A stretch of DNA of 64,000 bases from Bdellovibrio bacteriovorus (GTDB taxonomy: Bacteria > Bdellovibrionota > Bdellovibrionia > Bdellovibrionales > Bdellovibrionaceae), in NCBI RefSeq assembly GCF_025558485.1, contig NZ_CP102930.1, positions 2,914,001 through 2,978,000 of the forward strand. Direction: 5' to 3'. Positions within the stretch are counted from its first letter, which is position 1; each line of letters opens with the position of its first letter. Below the pieces are notes generated by a model. It was not told the DNA's origin. It saw only the letters and a list, made by a program, of their open reading frames with translations, and made no database searches. Below, piece by piece: positions 1 to 8,491 of the stretch. Made by a program: the position numbers and the translations under genes.

Positions 1-403
1 GAATCCATTCATTGCGAATCGACATCCAGAACAGTGGTTCCGGATCTGAGGGATTCACCCGGTACAGAATTTCATTGAGCTTGTAATGCCCCCAATAGGA
101 CAGGATAATTTCATCCAGCGTGCAGAACAGGGCCCCGGCAATACAGATGGCTTCAAAGCTTTTCCAGTAACGAAAGCGCAAAAGCAGCCACAGCGAAGTG
201 CTGATGATCATCAGAATATAAAGCATCTTGACCCGTGGTTCAAAGATGGGGACGGCCACTTGATAAAACTCAATATACTGGCGCAAACGCATCTCTCGCA
301 GGGTGGGATTTACGACCGTCACAAAGAAGGTCACAAATCCTGCTAAAAGACCGGAAAAAAGGACGGCAATGAAAATAGTCACGTTCAACAGTCGAGTTGC
401 CAT
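1..403 (-). CDS. DUF1772-like small membrane protein (partial, C-terminus off the left edge)
   Basis: This reading frame opens at a CAT complement at 401-403 and stays open to the left edge, giving at least 134 residues. The protein has hydrophobic segments at about residues 7-30, 53-70 and 77-95, the first ending in an NPxxRxMR-like turn. That arrangement resembles the four-helix DUF1772 (anthrone oxygenase-like) inner-membrane family, but the similarity is judged by eye. No clear Shine-Dalgarno sequence precedes the ATG, so the start is not certain. It lies downstream of the mltF gene on the same strand, 85 nt away, so co-transcription is possible. Its function is unknown. Confidence 0.6.
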   Translation of the reverse strand, partial: MATRLLNVTIFIAVLFSGLLAGFVTFFVTVVNPTLREMRLRQYIEFYQVAVPIFEPRVKMLYILMIISTSLWLLLRFRYWKSFEAICIAGALFCTLDEIILSYWGHYKLNEILYRVNPSDPEPLFWMSIRNEWI

Positions 404-488
404 TGGGACTATTTTATTTTCTGAAGATGAAATTTCAAATTTTAGATGGGCAAGAAAACTAAATGCCGACCGATTTGCAGAATCGCAG

Positions 489-1925
489 CTAGCTTGCGGA
501 ATTCATCAGATTGTAGAAGGACTTCACACGTTCTACAAAGTCCACAGTTTCATAACCGCGGGCTGGGCCGTATTCCAATTCTGCTGCATAGTCAGGGTCT
601 GCCAGCAAAGGAAGTACCTCGCGCAGATGTCTCCAGGAATGGGGATTGCGCCCCATTTTCGCGGCCAGCTTCTGGGCATCACGCAAATGCGCAGAACCTA
701 CATTGTAAGCCGCCAAAGCCAACGCCAGACGGTCTTTTGGATTCAGATCAGCCGGAACGCGATCCATCAGATAGCGCAGATACTTGGCGCCACCCCAAAT
801 GCTTTGCACCGGATCGGTGCGATCTTCGATGCCGACATGCAGGGCTGTGTCTGTCGTCAGTTGCATCAGTCCGCGAACCCCGGTGTAGCTGCGCGCTTCC
901 GCATTCCAATGAGATTCCTGATACGCAACAGATGCAATCAACTGCCAAGGCAGGTTGTGTTCACGAGCTGCTTCACGGAAGGTGTCTTTATACATAGGTA
1001 AAGTGGTGCGAACTTTTTTGAAGAACTGAGCGATGTCGCGTTTATCCAGCTGGGCCAGATAGGTTTTATAGCGATCCAAAGTGCGCATGATTTCATCTTC
1101 GCGGGAAGCCTGCTGATACCAGGACTGCATCAAGTGCAGCAAGGGGGCATTGTCCGGGGACAGCATCCAGCTTAAAGAATAAGGGGAGGTCAGTGTCGTC
1201 ACTTTTTCGATGGAAGTGTGATAGCGGGAGTAGAAGTCGCCACTGAAGTTTTCGGCGATCACACAGTCTGATTTACGTTGAGCCAGATTGGCCATCAGAT
1301 CCTGCGTTTTGGTGTTTTCCAGAATCTCCACACGCACTTGCGGGGAAAGCTGGTTCAGGCGCTGGGACAGTCCCAGATAGTTGTCCTTGTTCAGCAGCGA
1401 GATGCTTTTGCCGTTCAAGTCTTTGATATTTTGAATCTGAGCCTTCTTTTGGCAATACAGACTTAAATAAGTTTCTTCATAGGCCGGGCCGGTCAGGGCG
1501 CCGGTGGTATTGTGAGGAGTCCTCAAGCGGGCTGCTGCAATATCTCCTTCACCTTTGGAGAGAGCCCGCACCACCGAGTCTTCGTCCGGCAGAACCACGT
1601 ACTTGAGTTTAAGCCTGTAGTGGCTGGCAAAGTTCTCAAGCAGATCATGGTCGATCCCGAAGGCGTCGCCACGTTTGGGCTTACTATATATAAGAGGACT
1701 TTGTGTGGTCAGGACAACGATCTCACCTTTGGATTGAACCTGAGTCAGGCTCTCCTGTTCGTCCCAGATCATGGCGTCGCAGCCATTCATGGCGACTGTT
1801 GTGAACCCAAGGCCTCCGATTAAAAGAGCCCGGGCGATTTTCTGTCGAAATCTTAAAATCGTTCCCATAGCGTGGGGCTTTGGTATCCTTTGGCGCGGTG
1901 CCAGTGCAAGCATTAAGCACCTCAT
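489..1925 (-). CDS. mltF: Membrane-bound lytic murein transglycosylase F
   Basis: MltF cleaves the glycan strands of peptidoglycan between MurNAc and GlcNAc with formation of 1,6-anhydroMurNAc. The 478-residue frame has an N-terminal hydrophobic segment (about 29-48) ending in a degenerate lipobox MNGC, a periplasmic substrate-binding-like domain (about 60-285) and a C-terminal SLT domain (about 310-460). The SLT motifs are visible: AYQES with the catalytic Glu at 337, GLMQL at 352, and AAYNVG at 405. Three starts are plausible. The ATG at 1925 follows AAAGGCGG, the ATG at 1913 follows a GAGGTG, and the ATG at 1868 gives the most usual signal length. A predator needs such enzymes both for its own wall and for prey wall, but this two-domain architecture is the ordinary housekeeping type. 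Confidence 0.9.
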   Translation of the reverse strand: MRCLMLALAPRQRIPKPHAMGTILRFRQKIARALLIGGLGFTTVAMNGCDAMIWDEQESLTQVQSKGEIVVLTTQSPLIYSKPKRGDAFGIDHDLLENFASHYRLKLKYVVLPDEDSVVRALSKGEGDIAAARLRTPHNTTGALTGPAYEETYLSLYCQKKAQIQNIKDLNGKSISLLNKDNYLGLSQRLNQLSPQVRVEILENTKTQDLMANLAQRKSDCVIAENFSGDFYSRYHTSIEKVTTLTSPYSLSWMLSPDNAPLLHLMQSWYQQASREDEIMRTLDRYKTYLAQLDKRDIAQFFKKVRTTLPMYKDTFREAAREHNLPWQLIASVAYQESHWNAEARSYTGVRGLMQLTTDTALHVGIEDRTDPVQSIWGGAKYLRYLMDRVPADLNPKDRLALALAAYNVGSAHLRDAQKLAAKMGRNPHSWRHLREVLPLLADPDYAAELEYGPARGYETVDFVERVKSFYNLMNSAS

Positions 1926-2144
1926 TTCCGCCTTTAAATGCGAAAACTTTACGGATCTTGCACAAATTCGTCACTGAATTGTAAAAAAGTACAGGCTCCG
2001 ACAGCGCTTACAGAAGGGCGTCACAAAGTCTGAATTCACTCATTTTTCTAACGCATGACCGTCAAAATTAGGCCAGATCGAGCGTTGACAGCTTTGTCAG
2101 ATTCCATAATCGTGAATTTATGAGGGTCACTAAGGGGGGATTTG

Positions 2145-2759
2145 GTGTCTGAGTTTTCCTATGTTCACAGCCGTGGATGGATTGAAGTTGTTGTTGGTTC
2201 CATGTTCAGTGGGAAGACGGAAGAGCTGATTCGCCGTCTTCGTCGTGCGGAATTCGCCCGACTGCAAATTCAGGTGTTCAAACCTATTATAGATAAACGC
2301 TACAACGATATGGCCGTGACTTCTCATGATTTGACGACCATTGATTCCACGCCGATTCATGATGCCGAAGAAATCTGGTCTTTGTTAAAGCCGAACACCA
2401 AGGTGGTGGGGATTGATGAAGGTCAGTTCTTTTCTCAGAATCTGGTGCAGATTTGTCAGGATCTGGCGGACCGCGGATTGCGAGTAATCATTGCCGGGCT
2501 GGACACCGACTGGCAGGGAAAACCGTTTGAACCCATGCCGACCTTGATGGCGATTGCCGAAAGCGTGACCAAACAACATGCCGTCTGCGTGGTCTGCGGA
2601 TCACCAGCCAGCCGCACGCAAAGAACGGCCGGTGGAGACGGTCAGGTTCTGGTCGGCACTCACGACGCTTACGAAGCCCGCTGCCGTCAACACTTCAAAC
2701 CCGAAGTCGACGCACCAACAATGGACTGGAAACTAAAACGCGAAATGGAAATCTCCTAA
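2145..2759 (+). CDS. tdk: Thymidine kinase
   Basis: The enzyme phosphorylates thymidine to dTMP in the salvage pathway. The protein of about 204 residues is a type II thymidine kinase: P-loop GSMFSGKT near residue 20, DEGQF near residue 95, the nucleoside-lasso region rich in Gly and Thr, and a structural zinc site of CVVC with a later Cys and His. A TTG at 2142 and a GTG at 2145 are both possible starts. GTG is preferred because AAGGGGGGA at 2132-2140 is better spaced from it. Salvage kinases suit an organism that lives on prey nucleotides (inference). The gene ends at a very long inverted repeat. Confidence 0.93.
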   Translation: MSEFSYVHSRGWIEVVVGSMFSGKTEELIRRLRRAEFARLQIQVFKPIIDKRYNDMAVTSHDLTTIDSTPIHDAEEIWSLLKPNTKVVGIDEGQFFSQNLVQICQDLADRGLRVIIAGLDTDWQGKPFEPMPTLMAIAESVTKQHAVCVVCGSPASRTQRTAGGDGQVLVGTHDAYEARCRQHFKPEVDAPTMDWKLKREMEIS

Positions 2760-2835
2760 AAGGTACGGACTTACTTTTGGTTAAGAACCGCGTTAATTAA
2801 CGCTTCTGCACTACCAAAAGTAAGTCCGTACCTTT
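2759..2835. repeat. Perfect 23-bp inverted repeat with a nested palindrome between convergent genes
   Basis: The arms at 2759-2781 and 2813-2835 are perfect reverse complements, centred on AAGGTACGGACTTAC. The 31-nt loop itself contains the perfect 14-bp palindrome GCGTTAATTAACGC. It lies exactly between the convergent stops of tdk and trmFO. It could act as a bidirectional terminator, but it is much longer than a normal one and has only short T runs. A dispersed palindromic repeat family is the alternative. Confidence 0.85.
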
Positions 2836-2843
2836 AGGGGGAA

Positions 2844-4166
2844 CTACGGATTCCACTGCTCCATCGCGGTTCGGGCGATGTTGATTTGTTTTTCTTTGCG
2901 CAAGGTCTTGTCGCGCTCTTTTTCTGCCAAAGGTGGCAGCAATGCGAAATTGATATTGGTGGGTTGGAAATGCTCGGCACGAGTCGGGTCCGTGATGGCT
3001 TCCAACAGGGAGCCAAAGGCGCTTTCTCTTGGTGGAGGATTGAAGGGTTGGTCTTTCAGTTTCTGATTCAGGAAACGGGAAACCATCAAGCCTGTGCAAG
3101 TGGATTCAAAGTATCCTTCCACGCCCGTGATCTGACCTGCGAAGAACAACCAGGGATCATTCTTGCTGGAAAGATCTTTGTTCAGTCTTTTCGGAGAATT
3201 GATGAACAGGTTTCTGTGAATGCTTCCCAGCTTCAGGAACTCTGCATTTTCCAGGCCCGGAATCATGCGGAAGACACGCACCTGTTCGCCATAAGCCATG
3301 CGAGTCTGGAAGCCCACCATGTTGTAAGCCGTGCCCTCTTTGTTATCCTGACGAAGTTGCACCACGGCCCAAGGATAACGTCCTGTGCGCGGGTCATCCA
3401 AACCAATCGGCTTCATCGGACCAAAACGCAGGGTCTGAGGCCCGCGATCCACCATTACTTCAATCGGCATGCAGCCTTCAAAAAAGTCTGTGGTCTCAAA
3501 ATCTTTTGGTTCAATCTTGCGGGCTTTTTGAATTTCCTCAATGAAGCGGTTGTATTCTTCCTTGTTCATCGGGCAGTTGTAGTAATCACCTGTACCCTTG
3601 TCGTAGCGATCGGCTTTCCAGGCGATTTCTGTGTTGATGGAATCGGCATCAATGATCGGTGCAATGGCATCAAAGAAATACAGGAACTCATCGCCGAAAT
3701 GCTGGCGCATGCTTTCGGCCAAATCATCATGAGTCAGTGGACCGGTTGCGATAACGGCAGGGCGGGGAATGTCGTTCAGGGATTTCACCACATCGTTGCG
3801 AACTTCGATATTGGGGTGATTTTTCACCTTGTCAGTCATGATGGCGGAAAAGACCTCGCGGTCCATGCCCAAAGCCTGACCTGCGGGAACCTGGGCCTCA
3901 AAGGCAGCGCTCAGGATGTGCGAATTCAGTTTTTTTGCTTCCCATTTAAGTTGGCCCGGAGCGGAATGTTCACCCAAACTGCCGAAAGAATTAGAGCAGA
4001 CAAGTTCCGCGAACTTGTGGGTTTTATGTGCCGGAGTCATGGTTTTATCACGCATCTCGTAAAGCACGACACTGTATCCCATGTCAGCAAGCTGTAGAGC
4101 GCATTCTGAGCCGGCCAGGCCTGCTCCAACGACTGTAATTTTTTGATTTTGAGTGAAATTTGTCAT
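2844..4166 (-). CDS. trmFO: Folate/FAD-dependent tRNA (uracil-54-C5)-methyltransferase TrmFO
   Basis: TrmFO makes 5-methyluridine at position 54 of tRNA using methylenetetrahydrofolate as carbon donor and FADH2 as reductant. The 440-residue length is normal for the family. The N-terminal FAD-binding Rossmann motif GAGLAGSE is at about residues 14-21, and the CSNSFGSL block near residue 58 is characteristic of TrmFO as opposed to GidA/MnmG. The C-terminal GQITGVEGYFES block near residue 341 is also family-typical. The gene is divergent from the DciA-like gene, with only 23 nt between the two start codons. Confidence 0.95.
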   Translation of the reverse strand: MTNFTQNQKITVVGAGLAGSECALQLADMGYSVVLYEMRDKTMTPAHKTHKFAELVCSNSFGSLGEHSAPGQLKWEAKKLNSHILSAAFEAQVPAGQALGMDREVFSAIMTDKVKNHPNIEVRNDVVKSLNDIPRPAVIATGPLTHDDLAESMRQHFGDEFLYFFDAIAPIIDADSINTEIAWKADRYDKGTGDYYNCPMNKEEYNRFIEEIQKARKIEPKDFETTDFFEGCMPIEVMVDRGPQTLRFGPMKPIGLDDPRTGRYPWAVVQLRQDNKEGTAYNMVGFQTRMAYGEQVRVFRMIPGLENAEFLKLGSIHRNLFINSPKRLNKDLSSKNDPWLFFAGQITGVEGYFESTCTGLMVSRFLNQKLKDQPFNPPPRESAFGSLLEAITDPTRAEHFQPTNINFALLPPLAEKERDKTLRKEKQINIARTAMEQWNP

Positions 4167-4189
4167 CTTTGTGATAGACCTTTTCTTAC

Positions 4190-4582
4190 ATGGATTCCAA
4201 AAAACCCAAAGGCAAATTATCTATAGGCTCGGAAGTACTACAGAGTCTTTTTGAAAATGGCAAGTCGCCATTGTCCGAGCAGTTTATGCGCTGGAAGCTG
4301 TGGGCAAAGTGGGACGAGGTCGTGGGGCCAACCATTGCGAAAAATGCCGAGCCTGTGGGCTTTCAAAGGGGCGTATTGTACGTTTGGGTGCGAAATTCCT
4401 CGTGGATGCAGCAAATGATCTTTATGAAAGATCCCATTCGCGACACCATCAATCAGAAGTTTCAGAATAATTTTGTAAAATATATCAAGTTCACTTTGGA
4501 TCGTCGTGAAGTTCCGACGCAGGATCAGACGGACTTCAAAGAGATGATCTCCAAAATCGCGCCTGAAAATGATGATGATTAA
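4190..4582 (+). CDS. DUF721/DciA-like protein, probable replicative helicase loader
   Basis: The 130-residue protein carries a DUF721 domain across about residues 35-110: a conserved Trp followed by EVVGPTIAKNAEP, then a short beta segment LYVWVRNSSWMQQM. Members called DciA interact with DnaB helicase in bacteria that lack DnaC. Here the domain makes up almost the whole protein, with a short basic N-terminus (KKPKGK) and an acidic tail. No Shine-Dalgarno sequence precedes the ATG, which lies 23 nt from the trmFO start, so a leaderless mRNA is possible. The helicase-loader role is known for the family and is not shown by this sequence. Confidence 0.75.
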   Translation: MDSKKPKGKLSIGSEVLQSLFENGKSPLSEQFMRWKLWAKWDEVVGPTIAKNAEPVGFQRGVLYVWVRNSSWMQQMIFMKDPIRDTINQKFQNNFVKYIKFTLDRREVPTQDQTDFKEMISKIAPENDDD

Positions 4583-4589
4583 CGGGGTT

Positions 4590-7160
4590 CTACTTTAGGT
4601 TTTTAAGGGCTTCCAGCCATGGGGCCATCAGACGCTCCAACTGGGGACGGCTTTCTGTTGGCAGATAGGGTTTTAGATGCTGCAAAGCCAGCAGTGTTTG
4701 CACGCGTTCCGGGAAACTCAGTTTGCTGCCGTCGCTGTTGATGTAGAATTCCTCTTTAGGGTTGAATAGGGTGCGGTTCATCGCATAGTAAATTTCCTGC
4801 GCTGACCACAAGTAGGAATCAATGTTTGTCAGTTGATAAGCTTTGATAAGAGCCTGCATCGCATAGGCCTGCTGCACGATCAGGAAAGGCTTTTTTGCAA
4901 CAGCCTTTCGATCAGTCAGACTCATTTGCGTGATCACCAGTTTGTTGTCCTGAACCAACTGATTGGAAATAAAGTTTGCCACGGCCAGCACCAGCAGCTT
5001 CATATCCTTGCGTCCTGTCAGCAGGACATCCAGCGGCGCTTCTCCATTGGCGTCTTTTGCCAGCAGAATGGACGACTTGGTTTTTTCCACATTTTCAGTG
5101 GCATCCAGGAATTCGGTCATAGCCAGCAGGAACTGGGCGATGTCTTTGGTTTTTACAAAGTTCAGACGTTCGCCCTTTTTGATATCCACGATTCCGGCCA
5201 TGATGGCGGTTTCGGGGGTGTTGCCATAGCTATCCGCCCACAGCAGATTATTTTCTGTCGTTAACAGGAAAACCGGGGTCGCTTTTTTGGTCAAATCCTG
5301 AAGCAGAACGGCCGCGTCCCCCAGATTCAGAGCAAACAGCATGTCTTTCGGGAACAGGGGTTGTTTTAAATCATCGTGTTCTGCATCGGTCGTCAGGTCC
5401 TGAGCCTGAATGTGCCCCAGTTGTTCATCCATCACCGTTTTTTCCCAGTCACGTGTGATGCGCATCATACGACTAAGCCCGCGCACTTGTGCGGCAAAGC
5501 TGGCGGCAGAAAAATCCTTTTCATAAGTCATGGCTGGATCGGCATGATAAGGGTCCTGCAATGCGATGGAATCAGGAATACGGAAGGACAGATCCTGGTC
5601 CTTGGAATCATCGAAATTCATAATATCCAGCAGTTTCCCGCGATGATTCACTGGAGCCAGCAGAGCCGGAATCAGATTGTTGTCAATGTCACGGTAGCCA
5701 CCGACAGCAACCAGTTTGTTCACTTGCGCCAGCATGTGAGAAAACGCCATGCTCCCCAAACTGGAATCCTTTAGCAAAAGCTGGGCGCTGGCAGACAGGC
5801 CCGCACCCAGCGCTTCACCTGAAACATTCAAAGAGGCCGGAACAGCCTGTAGGCTGAAGTCCTTCCCGGAAGCGATGTTCACGGTCACTCGGTTTGTTTC
5901 AAAGCCCGGTAACTGTCCCTGGGATTCTGGTAGAATTTTTTGCTGCCAAACTGTGAACAGATTGGAAACGTAATTGCCATAGCCGTCGCGAACACGTGCG
6001 ATGGCTGCGGCTTTATCCACGATGGCAGTGTCAATATTGTCAGCAAATGTTTGCGGCATGGTTTTGACAAATTCAGATGCAAAAGCCTCAATCGAACTGA
6101 TTACGTAGCCTCGCGTGGCCTCATTCATTTCTGTGCGCAACTTTTCAATGCCATAATTTTTGATCTTCGGCAGGATGAAGATTTTTTTTGCAATGCCATT
6201 GATCACGCCACCCAGACAGCCATCGGCTTGCAGACAGCTAAGTTCTTTTTCATCCTGTTTTTTCAGGAAGTCGTACAGGTCTTCATTCACGGGTTTAAAA
6301 TACTGTGCGCGCTCTTCCGCGGTCAGGACGCGCCAGATGTCCACCAGTACAGCCAAGGCAGTTTGAGGACCGTTAATACCATCCAGGCCCCTGGCCAGCT
6401 GGCGACCTTGCTTCATGCTTTTTTGCAGTTCCGGGTCCAATTCAATTTCAAACTTTTTAACAGCTTCATCAATCAGTGCCAAAGCCTGCGTCAGTGTTTT
6501 TGTGGCCATCAGACGCTGAAGAAATTCACGGGCGTCAGCAAATAAAGGTTTTGTTGTATCAACCAAGCCGACTTTAAGTCCGTCTTCGATGGTCGGAGTC
6601 AGACCCATGCGGGGAACTTCCGCCAGAACCATATTGGAGAACATTTCAGCCCGGGTCAGCATGGCCCCCAAACCTGTGACTGGTGTCTGTGGCAGGCCGC
6701 CGCCGAGATTTAAGATGTGCGAACGGATCGTGGGACGGGAGGCATCGAGTTCAACCAGAACCTCGCTTAAGGTGGTGCGAACCTGTTCTTGTGTTTGCCC
6801 CGTGGCCAGTGCCGCAAACGGCGACTTCGCCAGTTCGATGGACAATGTGGATTCCGGTGTCTTATAGAAATTGCGAATCCATGCAAGTCCGGTGTTCTTT
6901 AGTTTTTCCAGTCCGGTTTTTTCGCCAAGCTCGATCAGGGCTTCGGCCTGTTCAAAATAGGTGGCTGAGCTGACCGTGTCCCGCCAGGTTAAAGCCGGGA
7001 CGGCTTGTCCGAATTCACGCAGGCGCAGATTTAACTGGGCGTCTTTGGACTGTGGACCGAAGGATGTCTTGGGTTGTTCAAAGAGACGTTCTTCCACCTT
7101 CGGAGCACAGGCCGTCAGTGCAAGGGCGGATGACAGCAGAATGTTCAAAGACTTTTTCAT
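4590..7160 (-). CDS. Large lipoprotein of unknown function (856 aa)
   Basis: I do not recognise the family. The N-terminus is a clear lipoprotein signal with lipobox LTAC, Cys at 18. The remaining roughly 840 residues are soluble, largely helical and without Cys clusters or nucleotide-binding motifs. The last 110 residues contain an aromatic-rich helical segment (SYLWSAQEIYYAMNRTLFNP, then a hairpin with NSDGS) that recalls alpha/alpha-barrel glycosidase or thioredoxin-associated folds, though only loosely. It starts 12 nt after the stop of the barrel-like gene at 7173-8390 on the same strand, so the lipoprotein and the outer-membrane protein are probably made together and may form one complex. 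Confidence 0.8.
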   Translation of the reverse strand: MKKSLNILLSSALALTACAPKVEERLFEQPKTSFGPQSKDAQLNLRLREFGQAVPALTWRDTVSSATYFEQAEALIELGEKTGLEKLKNTGLAWIRNFYKTPESTLSIELAKSPFAALATGQTQEQVRTTLSEVLVELDASRPTIRSHILNLGGGLPQTPVTGLGAMLTRAEMFSNMVLAEVPRMGLTPTIEDGLKVGLVDTTKPLFADAREFLQRLMATKTLTQALALIDEAVKKFEIELDPELQKSMKQGRQLARGLDGINGPQTALAVLVDIWRVLTAEERAQYFKPVNEDLYDFLKKQDEKELSCLQADGCLGGVINGIAKKIFILPKIKNYGIEKLRTEMNEATRGYVISSIEAFASEFVKTMPQTFADNIDTAIVDKAAAIARVRDGYGNYVSNLFTVWQQKILPESQGQLPGFETNRVTVNIASGKDFSLQAVPASLNVSGEALGAGLSASAQLLLKDSSLGSMAFSHMLAQVNKLVAVGGYRDIDNNLIPALLAPVNHRGKLLDIMNFDDSKDQDLSFRIPDSIALQDPYHADPAMTYEKDFSAASFAAQVRGLSRMMRITRDWEKTVMDEQLGHIQAQDLTTDAEHDDLKQPLFPKDMLFALNLGDAAVLLQDLTKKATPVFLLTTENNLLWADSYGNTPETAIMAGIVDIKKGERLNFVKTKDIAQFLLAMTEFLDATENVEKTKSSILLAKDANGEAPLDVLLTGRKDMKLLVLAVANFISNQLVQDNKLVITQMSLTDRKAVAKKPFLIVQQAYAMQALIKAYQLTNIDSYLWSAQEIYYAMNRTLFNPKEEFYINSDGSKLSFPERVQTLLALQHLKPYLPTESRPQLERLMAPWLEALKNLK

Positions 7161-7172
7161 ACGCCCTCCTTT

Positions 7173-8390
7173 CTAGAAGAACAACATCAGGTTCATTTCC
7201 TGAGTGGTTTGACGTTCGATGTTCACACCCGCAAAGGTGTCGGAAACCTGGAAGGAAACCATCATTGGAATCACCGCTGTTTTTTTGAAATAGGATTTAA
7301 CGGAGCTGTAGGTGATTTCGGCCTTGACCCTGTGGGCGGTTGAAGCTGAGTTCACGGCCAGAAGATCATAGCGCGTGCCGCGATCCCCGGTGTATTTGTC
7401 AGCCTCTTTGGTGGAATAATCGTAGCCGCCACCGATCATCCAGCTGTCCGTCATTTCATAGAACAGATTGCTGCCGACTGTGGCAATATTGCCAAGTGTG
7501 CGCGTGACGTCTTCTTTGGTGTTTGCGTCCGGCAAGGTATCGTCCTCGTTCAATGGCACACGGGCACTGACGATATCAGGGATATTCACCAGATAAGAAA
7601 CGTATGGCACCATGGACAGGCGCCCGATCAGGTACTGGGAATAAGCCAGGGAATTGGTGATATTGGTGCGACCGAATACATTCAGAGAGGCCAGGTCGTC
7701 GGGATCGTATTGAGGTCCGGTTGGAAGATTCAGCTGCGTCTGATAAGTCAGGACTTTTTCATTCTTTTCATACAGCTTGTACATGCTGACCACCTGAATA
7801 TCACCGACGAAGGTTTCATTGCGATTACCCAAAGCCTTGTAGCCTTTGCCGGCCAGAGTTTCATTTGTGGCTTTGCTTAAGTCCGTATTCAAAGCATCAT
7901 CCAGTTCCGGATTCAATCCTGAAAACTGGCGACGGTAGTATTCGATATTGGAAAATTCCTGAGACAGGGAAATCTTGTTGGTGTACGACACAATAGGCAC
8001 ACCGACACCGACGGTCCACTTGCTGGTGATTCCACGGGCAAAAACCGGGGCATAGTATTGCACACGCGGTAACGTATCCACGCGCAGAACTCCCAGATTG
8101 AAAGAGTCTCCTAAAGCGTGACCACCGAAACGGTTTAAAGCATCAATCAGACGTTTTGCATCGGAGTTAAACTTAGCCAGTGTTTTTGCATCGAAGACTA
8201 CAGATTTGTAATCTCCCAAATTCATCAGGCTGCCGGATTCAGTGTATTTTTGGCTGATACCATCGACAATGCCGAAACGGAAAGAAGGGCTGTTAATACC
8301 TTCTGGCAACGTGCTTGTGGACATCAAGGCCTGAGCGCAAATTGAGCTCAGCAGTCCGCAAAATGTTACAAGCAATGCCTTAAAGTTCAC
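7173..8390 (-). CDS. Putative outer-membrane beta-barrel protein
   Basis: The 405-residue protein has a Sec signal peptide (MNFKALLVTFCGLLSSICAQA, cut near 20) and then alternating polar/hydrophobic strands with aromatic girdle residues. It ends in two Phe residues (MNLMLFF), the C-terminal Phe being the classic beta-signal for Bam-mediated insertion. No enzymatic motif is visible. It is first in a two-gene unit with the 856-residue lipoprotein. The family resembles uncharacterised Bdellovibrio barrel proteins, but the function is unknown. The small gene at 9513-9809 resembles its last two strands. Confidence 0.75.
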   Translation of the reverse strand: MNFKALLVTFCGLLSSICAQALMSTSTLPEGINSPSFRFGIVDGISQKYTESGSLMNLGDYKSVVFDAKTLAKFNSDAKRLIDALNRFGGHALGDSFNLGVLRVDTLPRVQYYAPVFARGITSKWTVGVGVPIVSYTNKISLSQEFSNIEYYRRQFSGLNPELDDALNTDLSKATNETLAGKGYKALGNRNETFVGDIQVVSMYKLYEKNEKVLTYQTQLNLPTGPQYDPDDLASLNVFGRTNITNSLAYSQYLIGRLSMVPYVSYLVNIPDIVSARVPLNEDDTLPDANTKEDVTRTLGNIATVGSNLFYEMTDSWMIGGGYDYSTKEADKYTGDRGTRYDLLAVNSASTAHRVKAEITYSSVKSYFKKTAVIPMMVSFQVSDTFAGVNIERQTTQEMNLMLFF

Positions 8391-8491
8391 AGCATCATCC
8401 TCAAGAACGTTATATTGATAATGAAGGCGCTTTTATAACGCCTTTTGAAATTAAAGTAAAACTCTTGAAAAACTTGTGCCAGCGCTTTGGA

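Noticed and set aside
303..1001. Long plus-strand frames opposite mltF
   Set aside because: They are antisense to a gene with clear catalytic motifs and have no family features or ribosome-binding site.
2886..4097. 403-residue plus-strand frame opposite trmFO
   Set aside because: It mirrors a well-conserved gene codon by codon; the predicted protein is unusually rich in His, Cys and Phe, typical of antisense frames.
8424..8444. AAGGCG/CGCCTT hairpin between the barrel and protease genes
   Set aside because: The stem is short and on the minus strand is not followed by a T run, so it is not called as a terminator.
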